A DNA stretch of 64,000 bases from Xiphias gladius (Eukaryota; Chordata; Actinopteri; Istiophoriformes; Xiphiidae). The stretch's first letter is position 1. Each line of letters starts with the position of its first letter. Shown in pieces: positions 22,217-36,100 of the stretch. The stretch lies in contig NC_053415.1 of NCBI RefSeq assembly GCF_016859285.1, positions 19,575,501 through 19,639,500 of the forward strand, given 5' to 3'. The position numbers and the translations under genes are program-made. The notes beneath the pieces are model-generated. The model was given only the letters and a program-made list of their open reading frames with translations, was not told the DNA's origin and searched no databases.

Positions 22217-25200
22217 CTAGACCATCTCATACTGATTGGCTGTGATGATCCGGGACAGACAGCAGGCCAGCAACATGCCAATCAGCTGAAAGATAGACAG
22301 AAAAGGGCTTCGGTTTACTTTATGCTTGGGGTTAAAAAATTTGCAACTGCCTCTTTGGTTTACGCAAAATGAAGTCATAATTTCCTGTGAAGTGTATTCT
22401 GTCCTGCTGTAAAACGGACGGTGCTGTGAGTAGCTGCTTTTCTGTAAGACGTAGCATTGCTGCAAACGTGTTTTTTCAGAGGAGAAATATAATACAGATA
22501 ACACAGATTGTACATTATGTCAATGTTAAATAAAGCTATATTTCAAAAGAAAGGAGGGAGAATAACGTGGCCTATTCTTTTGCAAAGTAAACTAGTTCCC
22601 ATTTAGTGAAATTTTCCTGAAAAGTAATCTAGTAGATTTCCCATCAAATCCAAGCTGGAAGCACAAAATGTAAGATGGAATATTAGCTGTGTCTGTAGAT
22701 GTCCTATGTCCTTAGTTAATGTCTTGCCTGTTTTCAGGAACTATGTCTGCATTTCTAAGCACGTTAACGATTTATTTTCACTACTACAATACACACAACC
22801 GCCTTTTATTTTGCGCAGCATCACGTGCAAAACATTAACCTTCTTCAGTTCTCACCTGTGAGAAGGCGATCCCAAACGTCACTCCTGCGATGATGGCCAT
22901 GTTGGTTTCCATGAATGAAGTGACCAGCTCATAGCAGCCCTGAAACACAGGGGGCAGGTTAGTTTGCAGAGGGTACAGGGGCATGTTATATGTGCAAATT
23001 AGGGGCAAGATGGATATCTGGGAGAGTATCTGAGACATCTGTTAGTGTGTGGAGGAGGGAGATGGTTTGAAAAAGTGTATGAGAACCTGTCAGATGTAAA
23101 TACAGTCATCTGCTGACATATGCAGTCATAGGCTACATACAGTACTTATGCAGCAGACAGCCAATACGTGGGAAAGCACAATAACATACTGACCTGGTGG
23201 TAGACCTTGTTCGGGGCTATAGTTGCATTGCGGAGGTCTTCTGGGTTGCAGTCAGAGGAGTTAGAGCAGCAGCTTGCAGGAATGCCGTTGGATGGGTAAT
23301 ACACACTGGCAAGCCAGCTGGTGTAGTTATACACTCCACAGCAACGCAGCTAAAAACAGACAATAAAAGAGAAAGTATTGAGAGCAGATCAGAATTCATG
23401 GATAAGGCTGGTCTTATTCTATACTTTTGTTACTGTCAACACAACCTACATAAGAACTAAAACCAACAATGTGTAAGTCTCTTAACATGGCCTTGTCTGT
23501 GGCACTCAGACCCAGGCCCGTTCATTCCTACTGAAGATGCAAGTCTTTAATAACTGGTCAAAAGTACAGTGTTTCATTTAAAAAAAAAAAGGTCAGTACT
23601 TTCCTAAAACAGCGGGGCATTGTAGTTTTCAGAAAACGTTACGAGGTAAATAGAGCATTCATTGGGGTCTATTTTGAGCCATAGATCAATACCTATTTGG
23701 TGCGCTGGTGAGTACTTATGGCCTGCAAGGGAAAGATTCAAAACATACCAAAGTGCACCAGTTTATTACAGTGAAGGGACATGTTATTGATGTGTTTTTA
23801 ACAGTGGAGTTCTGTGGCACAGACAAATAAACTGTATCAGGCTTTGGCCGCACAGGCAACACTTGCTTTTTGTCTTTTCATGGAATTCGTGAAATAAAAA
23901 TGCAAAGCTTAAGCATCCAGTTTATGTATGTATCAGCTGTTGCACCTTGTTGATGTTGGGGACTTACCTTGTGCTGCAAGTTGTCCACAGCACGGCTCGC
24001 TTCATCCTCAGCATTGTAGTTCAGGACTGCGTCAGTGTAGGTCCTGCGAAAGGTTCCCTTTATCTGTAGCACGCAAACATGTGCAGTTGATCACACACGT
24101 TAACAGCACAAGAATGCTTTGGTGCTTTTGTGATAAGACTTATAAGGTTGTTACGTGGTGAACGGCATGCTGACCTCGTGGCGAAACACAAATCCAGAGA
24201 TCCCAGCCACTAACTCAGCGAGGAAGACAAGCGACAGAAACATGGCATACTACAGAGGGAGAGGAAGGAAGAGGGAGATTTGCATAGTTTGCATGAAAAC
24301 CGTCTGCCTTAGGCGTGTATCATTTGCCTATTCTTGCACGCACACGCACACACACTCCAACATCGCCACTTGACCACCATTAACCGACCCAAGTTCCCTG
24401 CAGCATCTATTGGATTTCTGATCCCTCTCCACATGATAGAGGTCAACCATTATTCCCTTTATCATGTGACCTGAGGCTAATTAATCAGCATCTACAACAC
24501 TCTTCTCTCTCCCTGCAACATAACACTCCACCCTTCCTTCTACAGCCTCTCACCAGTTTCAGCATCCATGGGCTTCCTCTGCAGGTGGCGAAGCATCCAA
24601 ACAGGCCAAAAACGATGATGACGGTTCCGGTGCCAATGAGGACGTACGGGGCGTTGGTGGAGTTGTCGGCTATCAGGGAGATGTACGGGCCCAGCATCAA
24701 CTTCCCCCATACTCCCACTGCCAGCAGGATGGCTCCTGTTATCTAGAGGGTGGCGGTTGGAGAGAAGGATGTAACAGGGAGAGACCACAGAAAACAGAAT
24801 GAAAGCAGGAAACGGGCCTTTGCGATATTACAATAGCCGTGTTTTTAGCAGCAGGCTGAGGGGGGAGGGGAAGAAAGCGGATCAAGGTGGAACGAGAAAG
24901 GAGAGCAATTAGAGTAAGGAGGAGGAGACGGGAGACAGAAGACACAAATTTATCTGGAGTACGAGATAGCAATCACCTGCTTTATGAATATGCCTGCACT
25001 CACACATATAGAAAGACAGAGTGAGAAAAAAGAAAGGGGACAAATCAAAGAAGCTCTTTGATCCGAGGCGAGGCGCTTCCTCCTGTTGCGCCTCTCTTAG
25101 CATTTCAAATGAGGGCTGCGGATAAAAGAGCGTGCTGTACGAGGCAGCTGAGGCGGCGTGTGTCTCAGCTGGGTAACTGGCATCGGAAAGAGATCAGGGT

Positions 25201-28200
25201 GAAGAACGGCTGCTGATGATCTGACCGAGCAAGGGCCAACTCATCATCCTACCCTACTTCCTTCCAAGAGGAGGCTGCTCGCCGTCCTGCTGCCAGGCCC
25301 TCTGACTAGTGAGGGAGCCGTCTGTACAGACTGTCTGCGTGCACCCTGAAACCCCTAAAAACCGTTGAGAGGAATACACTCAGCTCTCGGCAGAGAATGA
25401 GCCAACATGACTGAAACAGCAGTGAAGAAACGTTCCCTCTTAGCAATTAGTCAACAACGTCCTCAAGCCTAACGTCATGTTACGTAAAAATAATACAATA
25501 TTAGAGAAGTGATTAACAACAATATAAAAAAATTTCTTTGCATAAATTTAGGCTGTAATGTTAATTCTCTGACTATAGCTGAAACCAGCCTCTGCAGGTT
25601 AATGACTGTGTTAACAACATTTACACTTTGCCCCGTTGACAGGGTGTGCACATAACGATTGGGCAAAGGTTTTTCACCATGACAAATCACCAGCCTCCGG
25701 CCTGCCCTCCCTTTGACTGCTTTACTGTCCTGAATTTGGTTGCAGTTCTTAAATAAAGCTGTATCAATTTCTTTTAGACTTTACAAAGGAGAGAATACTT
25801 TGAGAATGTCTACTGCGGCTGCTGTGTTACGTGGCTACACTTGATCGTGGCTCATGCAAACAGCCACACATGGATTTCCATATCAATACTATGGCACACA
25901 AGGACATTGAGTTTCAGCTGAGGGCACGTTGATAAGAAAGGTCAGAGTGAGAGAAAACACACACACACTGAATGGCAGTTCCCGTACAAAGCATAAGCTA
26001 CAACTATGTCTTTAATTTAGAGATACACTAGTTTGGGTCTGGAGCCACTTAATAATTTCATTATGAATGAATTGTTTGGTCTAAAAATTGTCTGAAAATT
26101 AGGAAAAATGCCACCATCATTTCCTAAAGCCCAAGTTGAAATATTCAAATTATTACATTTTTGATCGATCAGCAGTTTGAAACCCAAGGATATTCAGTTT
26201 ACTATCATGGAAGACTGGGAAAACCCTTAAATATTTGGATTTTAAAAGTGGTAACTAAACATTTTTGATTAAACAACTAATTCAATGGTTAATTTATTAT
26301 CAGAATCATTGCTGATTCATTTTCTGACGATCCAAGAATCGATTAATCGATCAATAGTATCAGTCCTGCACTGGTTTCCCACACTACTGGCAATGTTTTT
26401 ATCTCTTTTTATTTATGACTTAAACATGTTGCTATGGTTTCTATTATGTAAGCAAAACCTGTAAAAATGGGTTTTATTGACAGCCTGTGGGCAGTTATAT
26501 GCGAGATGACAAATCCTCAGTTGCACGGCATTTGATGGAGCTGAACCACATAGTGAAGCAGCAGAGCCACTAGATTTTCAATTTAAAATCATCTCAAGGG
26601 TTGTCTGTTTAATGTTTTTGTAATCTCTTTATCTGAATCCTCAGCCTGTTGGTCCCTGTACTACTGTAGCTGCTATGTGCTCAGATGACATTTTCTACAG
26701 GCCTACAGTAAAAATGTTCATGCTGTATAAACATGTATCATGTAAATCATCACATATTATAAGTGCTGTACGTATAAATTGCTTTTTGCACTTCAGTTCA
26801 CAAACTTGGGTCGGCTAATGTGCCTCGAGAATAAAGAGCTTGAATTAATATATGAAATGCTTTTCAGTTGGGTGTCTTTTGTTTGTTCAATAGTGTAAAA
26901 ACTCTATCGCTTGTGTTGTACCTATTAATGTGGCTCTCTCTATTGACTGGAAATGCCCATCAAGCATATTTGCTGAAAAATGTTCTCTTTTAAAAATACA
27001 AAATGAAACATGGTAACAACATAAGTAACACGGTCAAATACTAGTTTACTCTCCAGGCTCCACAGGTTCATCTAAGTTGAAGAACAAGCAAAGATACAAC
27101 TTCTTCTAAATTATACATTATATTTATTGGCCAATTGGGGGGCAACTTTAAAAACAACACATGATATGATATCACCATACAAAGTTGATATGGCAAATGT
27201 GCTGGTTAAAACATCCCCATTTAGCGTTCACTCGGAGATAAGTTTCTGTCAAACTGGATGAATGGTCAAAAGTCCCATATTCACTCTCATTTTAGCTCCA
27301 TTTTTGGTCTCCACCAAATCTTGAGGGAAATATCTGGCTCTTCAGTTGCTCAATGCTCCACTCTGCTCAACAGCTAGTTGCCAACTGTGTCTGTCCGATG
27401 TTTAGTGCTGGGCAGGGAGCGAACAAATTGTTTATTGAACTTTTTAGCTGCAGCCAAAAACCTCACTGATTTAAGCTGTAAAACACTACAGCTACGGGCT
27501 ATAAAACCAAAACAATGAGCCGAAGGACACTCTAACACTCTGTAAAGCTCTGTGTGGACACCTTTCACATTACACACTCATTGGACCTATTGTTAATATA
27601 AAAAAAAAAAAAAAAGTAATTGCAGCTTTAACCAATCAGAAGTAGTAGCCGTCTGAGATAGTGTTGGTCCTTATTAAACATTCTACAGTGGAAATGTAGA
27701 CCTAGTTAACCTTAGCAAATTAAATTATACAGAATATCAATTATTTACAAATGTTTCTTTACTGTATGAATGGCTCTGAGAGTATCACAAACACGGTTGC
27801 AGTAGTTTTTTTTGGAAGGGATGCACTTCTAGCTCTCATAGTTAATTGCAGGAGAAAAACACATTTCTGTACACAAAATTATGTTTATATATTTGAACGG
27901 TTTTCTAATTTTTGCTTGTGAATTACTGGATGAAAGTATTCAAACAACACAATTTTGAACCACAAACATACACATGCAACCTGTGACGAGGGCAAACAAG
28001 TAGACAAAGCTTTGCTTTAAGGGGCTTCAAGATATAAACGTTGGAAGTCACTGGTCTAATGAACCCAGGGACATTAAACTGATAGATAGAGTTATAAAGG
28101 GTACGTCAAAATATCTGATGGTACGGAAATGTTTATTGTCTCACAGTGTATATCATCATATTGTCCTAACATACAAAGTGTCTGCCAAATTGATGTAATT

Positions 28201-31200
28201 TAATGTAAAGTAGGGCTGGAACTACCGATTATATTCATTATCGATTAGTCTTCTGACTATTTTCTCGATTAAATGATCTATAATTTGTCTATTAAATGTC
28301 AGAAAACTGTGAAAAATGCTTCAAATGCCTTGATTCGTCCAATCAACAGTCCAAAAACCCAAAGATATTCAGTTAACTATCCTGTGCGACAAAGAAAGGC
28401 ATCATGTCCGCACATTTGAGAAGCCCGAACCAGCAAACGTTTGTCATTTTTGTTTACACACATCTAATGTAAAGTATCCCTTCCTTTCAGCCCCTGCCCA
28501 GCTGAACTGAAGGACCGCAGGGCGATGACTTGATTTGTCATTAGTGACATCTACTGTTTCTATTAACAGTGATTCCAACAGCCCGAGCCGACTGTCATTT
28601 CAGACAACGGTCCTCTTGATGACGGAGTACCCCCTGTTTGTGGCCTACATCACCAGCAACAAAATGTCTCTCCCCCTAACAGGTGCTGCCACATTCATAT
28701 GAAGTATCATCTTGTCAATGCTAATGTGCTCATTTTAAAACCAACAGGGAAATCAAGTGCAAGAAGCAGGGACAAGTCATCTAGACTTGACGCCTGTTGC
28801 TGAATTCCAAACGGCTTTAGATTCTTTTTCTCCTCCTCCCCGGAGCCAAGACTCCCCCCCCCCCCGAACGTTTTGTTTGAAATTCAATGCCTGGCTAGCC
28901 ACCCTGGTTACAGCGCAGAGTTTAAAACAGGTCACCCCTATTCCCTCCTCCTCCCCCGGCCTAATAAAGAAACAGAAGGTGCGATGACAAAATATGCTGG
29001 CGAGGACACCACGCAGACTCGACCACCTGCTCCGCATTTTACTGCGCTGTGTGTGAAGTATGGCAACACAGATATTCACACTTAAGACATTATTTGCCAC
29101 GACAAGCTGATGACAGCGAAACCGAGGCCTGACACCGAGGCACCTCTCCCACTTGGAACTCGGTGCAGGCGCCCTCTCCATGCCTCACCCTCGGGGCTGA
29201 AGAGAGCCACTGAACTGTGGGACGCTTCTGCACTTCAGACATCTGAAACCTGATGCTGTAGATGTCAGGGGGGGGGGGGATTGGGGACGAGAAGACCATC
29301 CAATACTGACTAAATATAAAAGTTCATATCTGGGACACCGGCACATGTCTGCAGAGCCAGAGGACACACAGCACAGTTCTTCTTTTTAAGCTTTCATGAC
29401 TACAGATCTGAACTGAGAGGCTGATATCAATTCTGTGTTTCCACCAGGACTTTCTTCTGCAAAGTTAGGGGTTAATTTCGGTTTGGTTCCAGGCCAAGTA
29501 TCAGTATTGATACTATTTTCTTTTCCTACAGCTCGGGGTGAATGCAGCGAAAGCAGAGAAAGCACTCTTCAGGTCCTAAACAAAGATCCACGTTTTCTTA
29601 TTAGATAATCCACCCTGGCTATATCTGGCTGGTATCAGAAATCTAACGCGCGGGAATGAGCCTATAACTCACATCTGTGGTCAAAAATTATGGGCAAAAA
29701 CGAGGTAAATTCAGTCGCACAGCGTTGTGGTTAGCTCGGCTAATATGTGCTTCCATGGATGCTGGATCATATTTGAAGACCCAGCTGGTAATCAAAAGGT
29801 AAACAAAGGCAAAACCCAAACTACTGAAAAGCACACAGGGAATGAGAGATGCTATTTCACTCCTCACTTCTCAAGTTAATCTCAAAGTAATTTATCCCAA
29901 AATTGGAAGCAGCCTCAACCAAATTCATTTGGTTTCGAGTAGCTGAGACAATTCTGAGTGATCTGTTGGCTCAAATCCTGAGGACACTCACGACAAAGAG
30001 CTTAAATTATAGTGAAAAGATGGGCAGAATCTATTCTTCAAATGGGGGTTGTTATATACTGCTTGTTTAGCACTGTGAATACAGCTTTTCTTATAAATTC
30101 GAATCAGAGCAAAGCTTTGCAGCTTGAGACCTTGGCAAAAAAAAACAAAACGATTCAATTCCTTGATGAAATTTGTAGCTTTTGTGTTGCTGTGTTGGTT
30201 TGAGTAATATTTTAGGGTCTGTCTAATGTTTTTGCTCCTCCATTGGACAGTATGCAAAAGTGTTCAACGAATTATCAACCGGAGAACTGTGCACGGACCC
30301 AACCCCAGCTGGGTACGAGGGCAAAATGTTGTCTTCATATTAAGGATACCCGGGTGTTATTTTGTACCATGTGATATCCTTATTGTAAGAGGAGCTGTCG
30401 TTTTGTTGCCCGTGCACAGTATATAGCCTGCCTTCCTTTTATCAAAGAAAAATACCCACAATTCTCTTGGTCCAGCCTCTCAAATGTGAGGTTTGCTTCT
30501 TTACCATCCCTTATGTTATGGAAAACGAAATATCTTTGTGTTTTTGGACCGTTTGCTAAGGAAAATCTGCAATGTGACGATGTCAGCAAAGGCTAAAGGA
30601 AAGTTTGACTTAGTTTTTTTTTTTTCCTGTGTCTTATAGACTAAATGATGAATTGCTTAACTGAGAAATGAATTTGCAGATTAATGATAATGAAAATATG
30701 CCCTACTTTCAACACATTGTTGTATAATACAACACCACCAAAAACCACAGCCTCTACATTCAGAGTCAACCAACAACTAAACTGAAGTAGGATAGCCTGG
30801 TTTCAAAAGTAACTGAACATATAAGTCAATTATTTGAGCTGAAATAATTAATCAGTCATTGTCATTTATCAAGCAAAATAGCCAAATCATCTCAGCTTCC
30901 AGCCTCTCCAATTGTTGTCTTATGTTTTAGTAAACTAAACATCTTTAGGTTTGGACTGCTGGTCGCACACAAAAAAACAAACAACCAAACAAGTCACCTT
31001 AGGCTTTAGAAAACATGATGGTCATTTTTTAACCGTTTTCTTATTTTATCAGCTGCAGCTCCTTTTAATGTTGTACAACACCACAAAGTACAGCCCCAAA
31101 ATCTGAAGTCAGCAAACAAACAACTAAAGCAGTAGTCGCAACATGACCTGAACATTTAAAGTAAAGTATTTATAGCAGGTCTTTACAGCAGTACTATTGT

Positions 31201-31721
31201 ATTTCAAATTACGTTACACGGTTCAAGTGTTTTTCAGTGGGAAATATTATATTTTTGACTCCACTACATTTATTTGGTAAATATAGTCACCGGCTACCTC
31301 TCAGATTCAGATTTTAAACATCTAAAATTAGCATAGGACATACAATACATTCTTATTCAGCGAGTTAAACCACCCAACAGGATGTAAAATGAGTAAAACT
31401 AGTTCTGCTGCAACCAGCTACAACATAAAGATGAATCTTAAATTTTACTGCATCAATAATAATAATCAAAGAGCATAAGGAATAATAATATAACACTGGC
31501 TGCATGGTGACATTTTTCCAGTAATACTTGGTGACTTTTGATTATGTATTGTGGTGGAAGTAGTAATCAGATCTTTTACTTAAGTAAAAGCAGCAGTACC
31601 AAAATGTAATAATACTCCATTGCAAGTAAAAGTCCTGCACTCAAAACTGAAAAAAGTACATAAGCATTACGAAAATGTGACTAAAATATCAAAGGTTAGC
31701 AGCTGAATGGCTCCTGTCAGT

Positions 31722-31819
<98 letters not shown>

Positions 31820-32634
31820 ACACACATTTTACTTATATACACGTATTACATATATATATTTGGTGACGATGACTTGTGCATTAACATGTTAGCAGCAATT
31901 TAATTTAGCTTGTCGAAATCCTTTCTATACATGTGGGTAGTTTATTCTTTGACAATGCAAAAAAGTACGACATTTTCTCTCATCATCATGACGAGATGTG
32001 GTGAAGCAGAGGTGGTAAATTAACATCCGGTGGAAATACTCAGAGAAAGTGCCAGGACCTTAAAATCGTACTTAGGTACAGGGCCAAACGTAGTTAGGTT
32101 TCAGTATCTATATGGGAGGATGCGGTGAGGCGCAAGGTCCCTTTAAGGATGTATAGAAACGAGCCCGAAAAAACTGGCCGACAACGGCCCTCATCGCACG
32201 GACCAGGCCCCTCACGTCCTCTCCGGCACAGTGAAATCGCTGCGGCGACATTAACATCCTCTCCGCCGCGCTCACTGTCAACGACCATGATGCAATGCCT
32301 GTTATGTGCTGACACGGTGCACTGCCGCCCAGCAGCCGAAATATGCGCAGCCCCGACACGAGCCGCATGAGAGGCGACGCATGAAACCCGCATCTCCAAA
32401 GGCTACGAGCGGCGTGAAGGGCCGTTCGGCGTTTAATCTAAACGACATAATGATTCCGTCGATGATGCTGACTCTGCCCATCAGGCGAAAAAAAAAAAAA
32501 AAAAAAATTTACAGATCACGATCATTTTCCGCAGGCAGATTAATAAAGACACCATAAAAGCTACGTACCCAAAACACGAAGGAGTACACGATGAGGAGGG
32601 TTTTAAGGCAGGTGATAACCGGCTTGGTCTCCAT
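22217..32634 (-). CDS. tspan7: Tetraspanin-7
   Basis: Seven coding exons: 32569-32634, 24554-24742, 24175-24249, 23968-24063, 23194-23349, 22856-22939 and 22217-22285. All introns are GT-AG and phase 0, giving 244 aa. Four membrane segments lie near residues 11-33, 54-75, 86-105 and 209-231. The large loop has CCG (145-147) and cysteines 169, 170, 176 and 196, which form the tetraspanin disulfides. Possible N-glycosylation sites are N49, N150, N172 and N183. The sequence (for example [37 protein letters not shown] at the C-terminus) is very close to human TSPAN7. That protein organises membrane microdomains, binds PICK1 and affects AMPA-receptor trafficking, and is linked to X-linked intellectual disability in humans. 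The start is the Met equivalent to Met6 of the human protein; no in-frame ATG precedes it. Intron 1 is 7.8 kb, while introns 2-6 are short. Confidence 0.97.
26040..26372 (+). repeat. Dispersed repeat, GATTAATCGATTA family
   Basis: Contains AATTTCATTATGAATGAATTG, CTAAAGCCCAAGTTGAAAT, AAACCCAAGGATATTCAGTT and GAATCGATTAATCGATCAAT in pieces, collinear with the copy at 44967-45305. Confidence 0.65.
27290..27630 (+). repeat. Dispersed repeat, CAGCTAGTTGCTAACTGTG family
   Basis: Second copy of the element at 21862-22145 (AACAGCTAGTTGCCAACTG, TGTCTGTCCGATGTTTAG, CTATAAAACCAAAACAATGAG), ending in poly-A and ATTGCAGCTTTAACC. Confidence 0.7.
28204..28450 (+). repeat. Dispersed repeat, GATTAATCGATTA family, partial
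   Basis: Begins GTAGGGCTGGAACTA and continues ATTCATTATCGATTAGTC, ATTAAATGTCAGAAAAC and AACCCAAAGATATTCAGTT. The right end is lost. Confidence 0.65.
30828..31075 (+). repeat. Dispersed repeat related to the GATTAATCGATTA family
   Basis: Contains AATAATTAATCAGTCATTG, TCATTTATCAAGCAAAATAG, CTCAGCTTCCAGCCTCTCC and TAAACATCTTTAGGTTTGGAC, the layout seen again at 59850-60125, and ends with TTATCAGCTGCAGCTCC. Confidence 0.55.
31140..31720. repeat. Two abutting CAGTGGTGGAAAG-family repeats
   Basis: The left part reads GACTCCACTACATTTATTTGG and GTTCAAGTGTTTTTCAGTGG-type blocks. The right part starts GTGGTGGAAGTAGTAATCAG and continues TTTTACTTAAGTAAAAGCAG and CAAGTAAAAGTCCTGCA. A further fragment with GGTGGAAATACTCAGAG lies near 32025. 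Confidence 0.5.
31725..31811. repeat. (TA)n microsatellite, about 43 units
   Basis: Perfect uninterrupted TA run of about 87 bp in tspan7 intron 1, followed by a short GT run. Confidence 0.98.
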
Positions 32635-33000
32635 TCTGGAGCTTACGGTGGACCCTCTGTGATAACAACAGCAGCGGGGGAAAAAAAGAAAAAGAAAGAA
32701 GGGAGAGAAAAAAAAAAAAAAAAAAAAACTCCAAGCAACGTCTTCGCGAGCTGTCGCGTTGCGACCATGCGCTGATGCGGCCGCACAGCGTCACTGGAGC
32801 AACGCATCAGAGCGGCCAGCAGCCGCCCCCCGTCATCCTCATGATAATTGTGACACAGCCCGAGGCGATGTGCGCGGCGTGTCTGCGGCGTGAGTCCGGT
32901 ACAGATGGAGCACTTGCCGCTTAGCGCCCGCACGGGTTGCGAGCAAAAGTGTGGGCACCCCTCGGGCGAGTTCCGTGCCTTTGTCGACTCAGAGGTTTTT
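32125..33000. promoter_or_regulatory. tspan7: CpG-rich promoter region of tspan7
   Basis: GC- and CpG-dense DNA on both sides of the tspan7 start codon (32634), interrupted by A-runs at about 32490-32507 and 32709-32728. It is the expected promoter island. Immediately before the ATG the minus strand carries a long pyrimidine tract ending TTATCACAG, which could be a splice acceptor at 32657 and would place the true first exon further right. Confidence 0.55.
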
Positions 33001-33102
33001 CTCCGAATTGTTTGTGCACTTTCGCCTTTTTATCCCGTTAACCTGAAAAAAAAAAAAAAGAAAATTAAACGGACTGTGGCACTTGCAAAAGTTTGGGCAC
33101 CC
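32943..33102 (+). repeat. Direct repeats of an 18-bp GGGCACCC motif
   Basis: GCAAAAGTGTGGGCACCC at 32943-32960 and GCAAAAGTTTGGGCACCC at 33085-33102 differ at one base. A weaker relative (ATAAAGTTGCGCACCC) lies at about 33170. The motif resembles sequence I recall from a dispersed vertebrate DNA-transposon family. Confidence 0.6.
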
Positions 33103-36100
33103 TACTAGTACCCATAAACCCCTCCAGCCACCCATGTGTAAAAGCAGATCGTTCATTTCCACGTACGCATAAAGTTGCGCACCCTAAGTGCAGCTGTGAG
33201 TTGGAAGATTTCCATGCCGAGAACAGCAATCCACCCATGGAAGACAGGCCTAACTCTCCATTTGAAAAGGGTGTGATGGGTTGATGCATGAGATAAGATA
33301 GACGTTGTTGGACGCACACACGGACACTGAGGCGTCACGGCAGCACACGTACAACAACAGAGAGATTGTGCATAGGAGTACTACAGCCACCGCTGACCCA
33401 CCGGACCTGCAGTCCCATCCGGGCCTCCCTGGACCGGAGTCTCTGTCCACTGTGAGCACATGTTAAATAACACACCCATCACTTGTTAAGATGACCGCAA
33501 GACACAGACTCAAATCAAACCCAGTGTCCACCTCCCTCGCCCTCTGGGATCCTCCTCCACTATCTCGAGGCCCTCCAGGGCCCAGGGGGGACCTTCCGCA
33601 ACCCCGTCCGGGGGAGTCCACCCTGAAGTCCCCTGCCGCTCTCCATAGATCCTGATCCTGGAGGCCCATGTCCGCCAAACTCCTCACAGGCACAGTGCAA
33701 GACAGTGTCATAGGTCCTTGTTTTAATCATCCGAAACGCTGTTGACTTGTTCACCCAAAAGACATGAAGTCAGCCATTCAAACCTATTAAATATGTGACA
33801 TTTTTTCTCTGCAGACTCTTATGCAAAGAGGACTGTGTGCATGTGCTTTTATTGGATATCATGTGGACGCTTTGGAGGAGCTGCTTGTGAATGGCCTGTT
33901 TGATATTAAACGACCTTTCTCGCTGTGTGAGATTAGTGTACCTATCACACGGACACCCACAATATGAGATTTAGAAAAACTCCAGAGGTCCTGAGGATGG
34001 TTACGGGGGGGTTTCTGGGGAAATATTACATTATACAGACAGAATTTTTTCTATTATTTCTGTAAGCTAGATAGTATAAAGGTGATAGAAATGCCTCTTA
34101 CCTCGAAAACAACAATGGAAGAGTTGATCGTCACATCCAACAAGCTCCTTCATTAGTAGACAAGGGACACGAGGATGCATCATATGTAGGATTAAAAAAA
34201 TGTGCGCTATTATGGGCTGGTCACCGTGCTACAAAATTATTTAAATATACTTGAATATTTTTTGGTTTCTAAGCTATATATTTTATCACGCTGCAAACAA
34301 AATCAGTGGTTTAAGGGGATACTGATAAAATACTGAAATGTTCAACTGCAGGTGTGTTATATTATGAGGAAGAGTCAGGCTCATTAAAGGGTTTGGGAAA
34401 ATGTTTGCTTTTTTTTGGGACTGGTCATTTATAACGGCCTTCCAATACGACGCAGTGCAAGATTAGGGGATACAAAGACTGCCTGACAATGAAGCCACCC
34501 TGAGTCAAATCCGTTTCAGATTATTCAAAGGACAAACAGTCAAGAGTGATAAATAACTTGAGCACCAGCACACTACTACTGTACTATTTGTCCTACATTT
34601 GAAAAGTGCTATGCAGGCTAAGACATTTCAAATTTCAAATGCACATCTGTTGACCTAGAAAAAATGTGGCAGTGCCGCAGAAGAAACAGACAAACAACAC
34701 AGCAAAACGACAGAGTGCATCGCACAAAATCTTAACAATGACGTTCATGGGCAAATAGTAAAGGGGGCACAGTGTATTTTGTCCAAAACTGCATGACGTT
34801 CCTTACACAAAACAAGCCACAGCCGGTATGTACGGTCAGGATGATACAACAGGCGAACATACATACGTGTGATGCCGCTTCAGTCTTTCCCAAATCTACA
34901 GTGACAAATCCACGCATTGCTCAATAGGATTCACTTCTAAATGTTTCTGCTACACAGCTGCTACAAATCTAAAAAGGTGGAGGGAACAGGGGTTTAGTAG
35001 TTTCAATCAGCAGGGCGGTGTGGTGTGCACAAACCGTACATTCACACGTTTTACCATTCAATAACACTCTGGTTGACTGATGGACCTGAGACTTCTACAA
35101 CTCACACTACGTAAAACATTCAGACACCAATTCGATTCTTTCGTGACCAGTTTTTCTTATTTTTTTTTTAGTGAGTTTTCAAAAGATGCTCGCTCTTCAC
35201 CTTACAGCAAAAAGCCTCTGAATCAAATAAAAGCATGTGATCGCTCATTAGAAAGCTGCGACAGACGGCATTTAGACTGAGTCTCTAAATGACTCTGTAG
35301 CAGAAATACTGACCATACTGTCAACTATCAGTTATTCTGCGAGTGTGGAGTATTTTTATGTAATGTACCTTAGCCCACAGCTGACATCACAGATTTAATA
35401 TATCAAAACAACCGCTTGACAAAATAATCCCAACTCAAGGTCAGTTTACCAGCTTTTTCCCCAAGCTTTTAAGTCTATCACAGTCTTCTTGAGTTCAAGT
35501 TACCTGAGTTAATTCGTAGCACCAATGACAGCAGATCCATCTCCACAACTCAGCAAACTGCTGATGAAGACGGCGCGATACGGCTGAAAGGTCTGGAACA
35601 AGCTAGAAGTGGGGAGTTTTTTGTCAAGCTACTATTTCCAAGAATGCGTTTTCATACTCAATATTAGCATCATGGAATAATTCTGTTGAGATTTAATATG
35701 ACATGTGATTAACAAGATAGCTCACGGTGCAGGCAATGGTGTGATTACCAAATTTTACACAATGAATGGAGGTTTTGGTGGTTAATTATTTCCCCTAAGC
35801 GGAATGCCCTAAACGCTTGAGGCAGCCTAAAATTGAAGGTAAAACCAAGAGGAAAAAAGAGCAATAACAGACATCCGTTGGGTATGGATCGAGTCCATCA
35901 CTAGTTCACAATGTGAACTCATCCTGTCAACTCCTGAAGGAAGAGTCGGTGGATACAAGACATAAACCGACTCACTTTAGGGAGATCAATTAAATAGGTT
36001 TCATAAAGTACAGGAAACAGTAAGTAGACAAGGATTAACTGTATCCTTTAATAAACAATCCACGTGGCCATGTTTTTTTTTAGCTTGACTACATTTGTTT

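Larger units (their letters stand above)
24755..32568. other. tspan7 intron 1 (repeat-rich)
   Basis: Large first intron from 24743 to 32568. Beyond listed repeats (26040-26372, 27290-27630, 28204-28450, 30828-31075, 31140-31720, 31725-31811) it holds poly-A at about 27600 and purine-rich stretches near 24850-25060. No additional exon was recognised on either strand. Confidence 0.6.

Noticed and set aside
33463-33711. 82-codon minus-strand frame in GC-rich DNA
   Set aside because: Low-complexity Gly/Arg/Pro-rich translation with no gene context.
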